This document shows positions 32,234 to 32,244 of a DNA stretch of 32,244 nucleotides, piece after piece (positions within the stretch are counted from its first letter, which is position 1; each line of letters begins with the position of its first letter). Location of the stretch: NCBI GenBank assembly GCA_018398765.1, contig JAHBMJ010005932.1:27136-59379 (forward strand), given 5' to 3'. The notes beneath the pieces were generated by a model. It was given only the letters and a program-made list of their open reading frames with translations. It was not told the origin of the DNA and did not search any database. Position numbers and translations under genes: made by a program. Source of the DNA: Chromera velia. Lineage: Eukaryota; Sar; Chromeraceae.

Positions 32234-32244
32234 AGGGCTGGAGG

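Larger units (their letters stand above)
29001..32244. other. Long gene-poor region, part 2
   Basis: The same character continues: (TTTC)n at 30303-30370, (GT/GA)n at about 31080-31108, (GA)n at 31486-31516 and GATT repeats at about 31700-31722. The stretch 29360-29600 is less repetitive and has an 11-base tandem duplication (GGTCCAGAGAA) near 29588, but no convincing exon. The window ends with a perfect inverted repeat at 32211-32233. Confidence 0.55.

Overview
The window is nuclear DNA from an intron-bearing eukaryote. GT-AG introns of 0.1 to 1.3 kb, abundant dinucleotide and tetranucleotide microsatellites, AT-rich islands between genes of about 50% GC, and a protein with a bipartite leader for a complex plastid (signal peptide ending in AA before a Phe, then a transit peptide) point to an alga with a secondary plastid. 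A chromerid such as Chromera velia is my best guess. The species is inferred, not shown.

Layout. 1-4466 (+): the last nine exons of a NOP58/NOP5 box C/D snoRNP core protein gene. 4467-6583: AT-rich, repeat-bearing intergenic DNA, then GT and TCTG microsatellites. 6584-8894 (-): a two-exon FtsJ-like methyltransferase-fold protein with a charged C-terminal extension; the SAM loop is intact but the catalytic residues look degraded. 8895-9896: a divergent intergenic region with a dense TGTTGC/GCAACA cluster. 9897-14665 (+): a multi-exon leucine-rich-repeat (LRR) gene of the ribonuclease-inhibitor style, broken by at least six frame changes and a stop, read as a decaying pseudogene. 14690-16150: AT-rich DNA. 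16247-17329 (-): a plastid-targeted protein with two IsdG-type ABM domains, both with an intact Asn-Trp-His triad. 17330-18105: a divergent intergenic region with a strong GC palindrome. 18106-23107 (+): a four-exon LRR protein resembling LRRC49/TPGS4 of the tubulin polyglutamylase complex. 23108-24384: AT-rich. 24385-25308 (+): a small two-exon gene of unknown function. 25309-32244: microsatellite-rich DNA, pyrimidine-rich on the + strand, in which I recognise no gene.

The genes do not form a pathway; they cover snoRNP assembly, RNA methyltransferase-like function, haem degradation in the plastid and cilia. The most unusual points are the tandem haem-degrading plastid protein and the frequent 5' splice sites with C at +3 (GTCAGT, GTCGGT, GTCCGT). 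The splice sites were placed by eye from reading-frame continuity and family resemblance. No transcript evidence was available.
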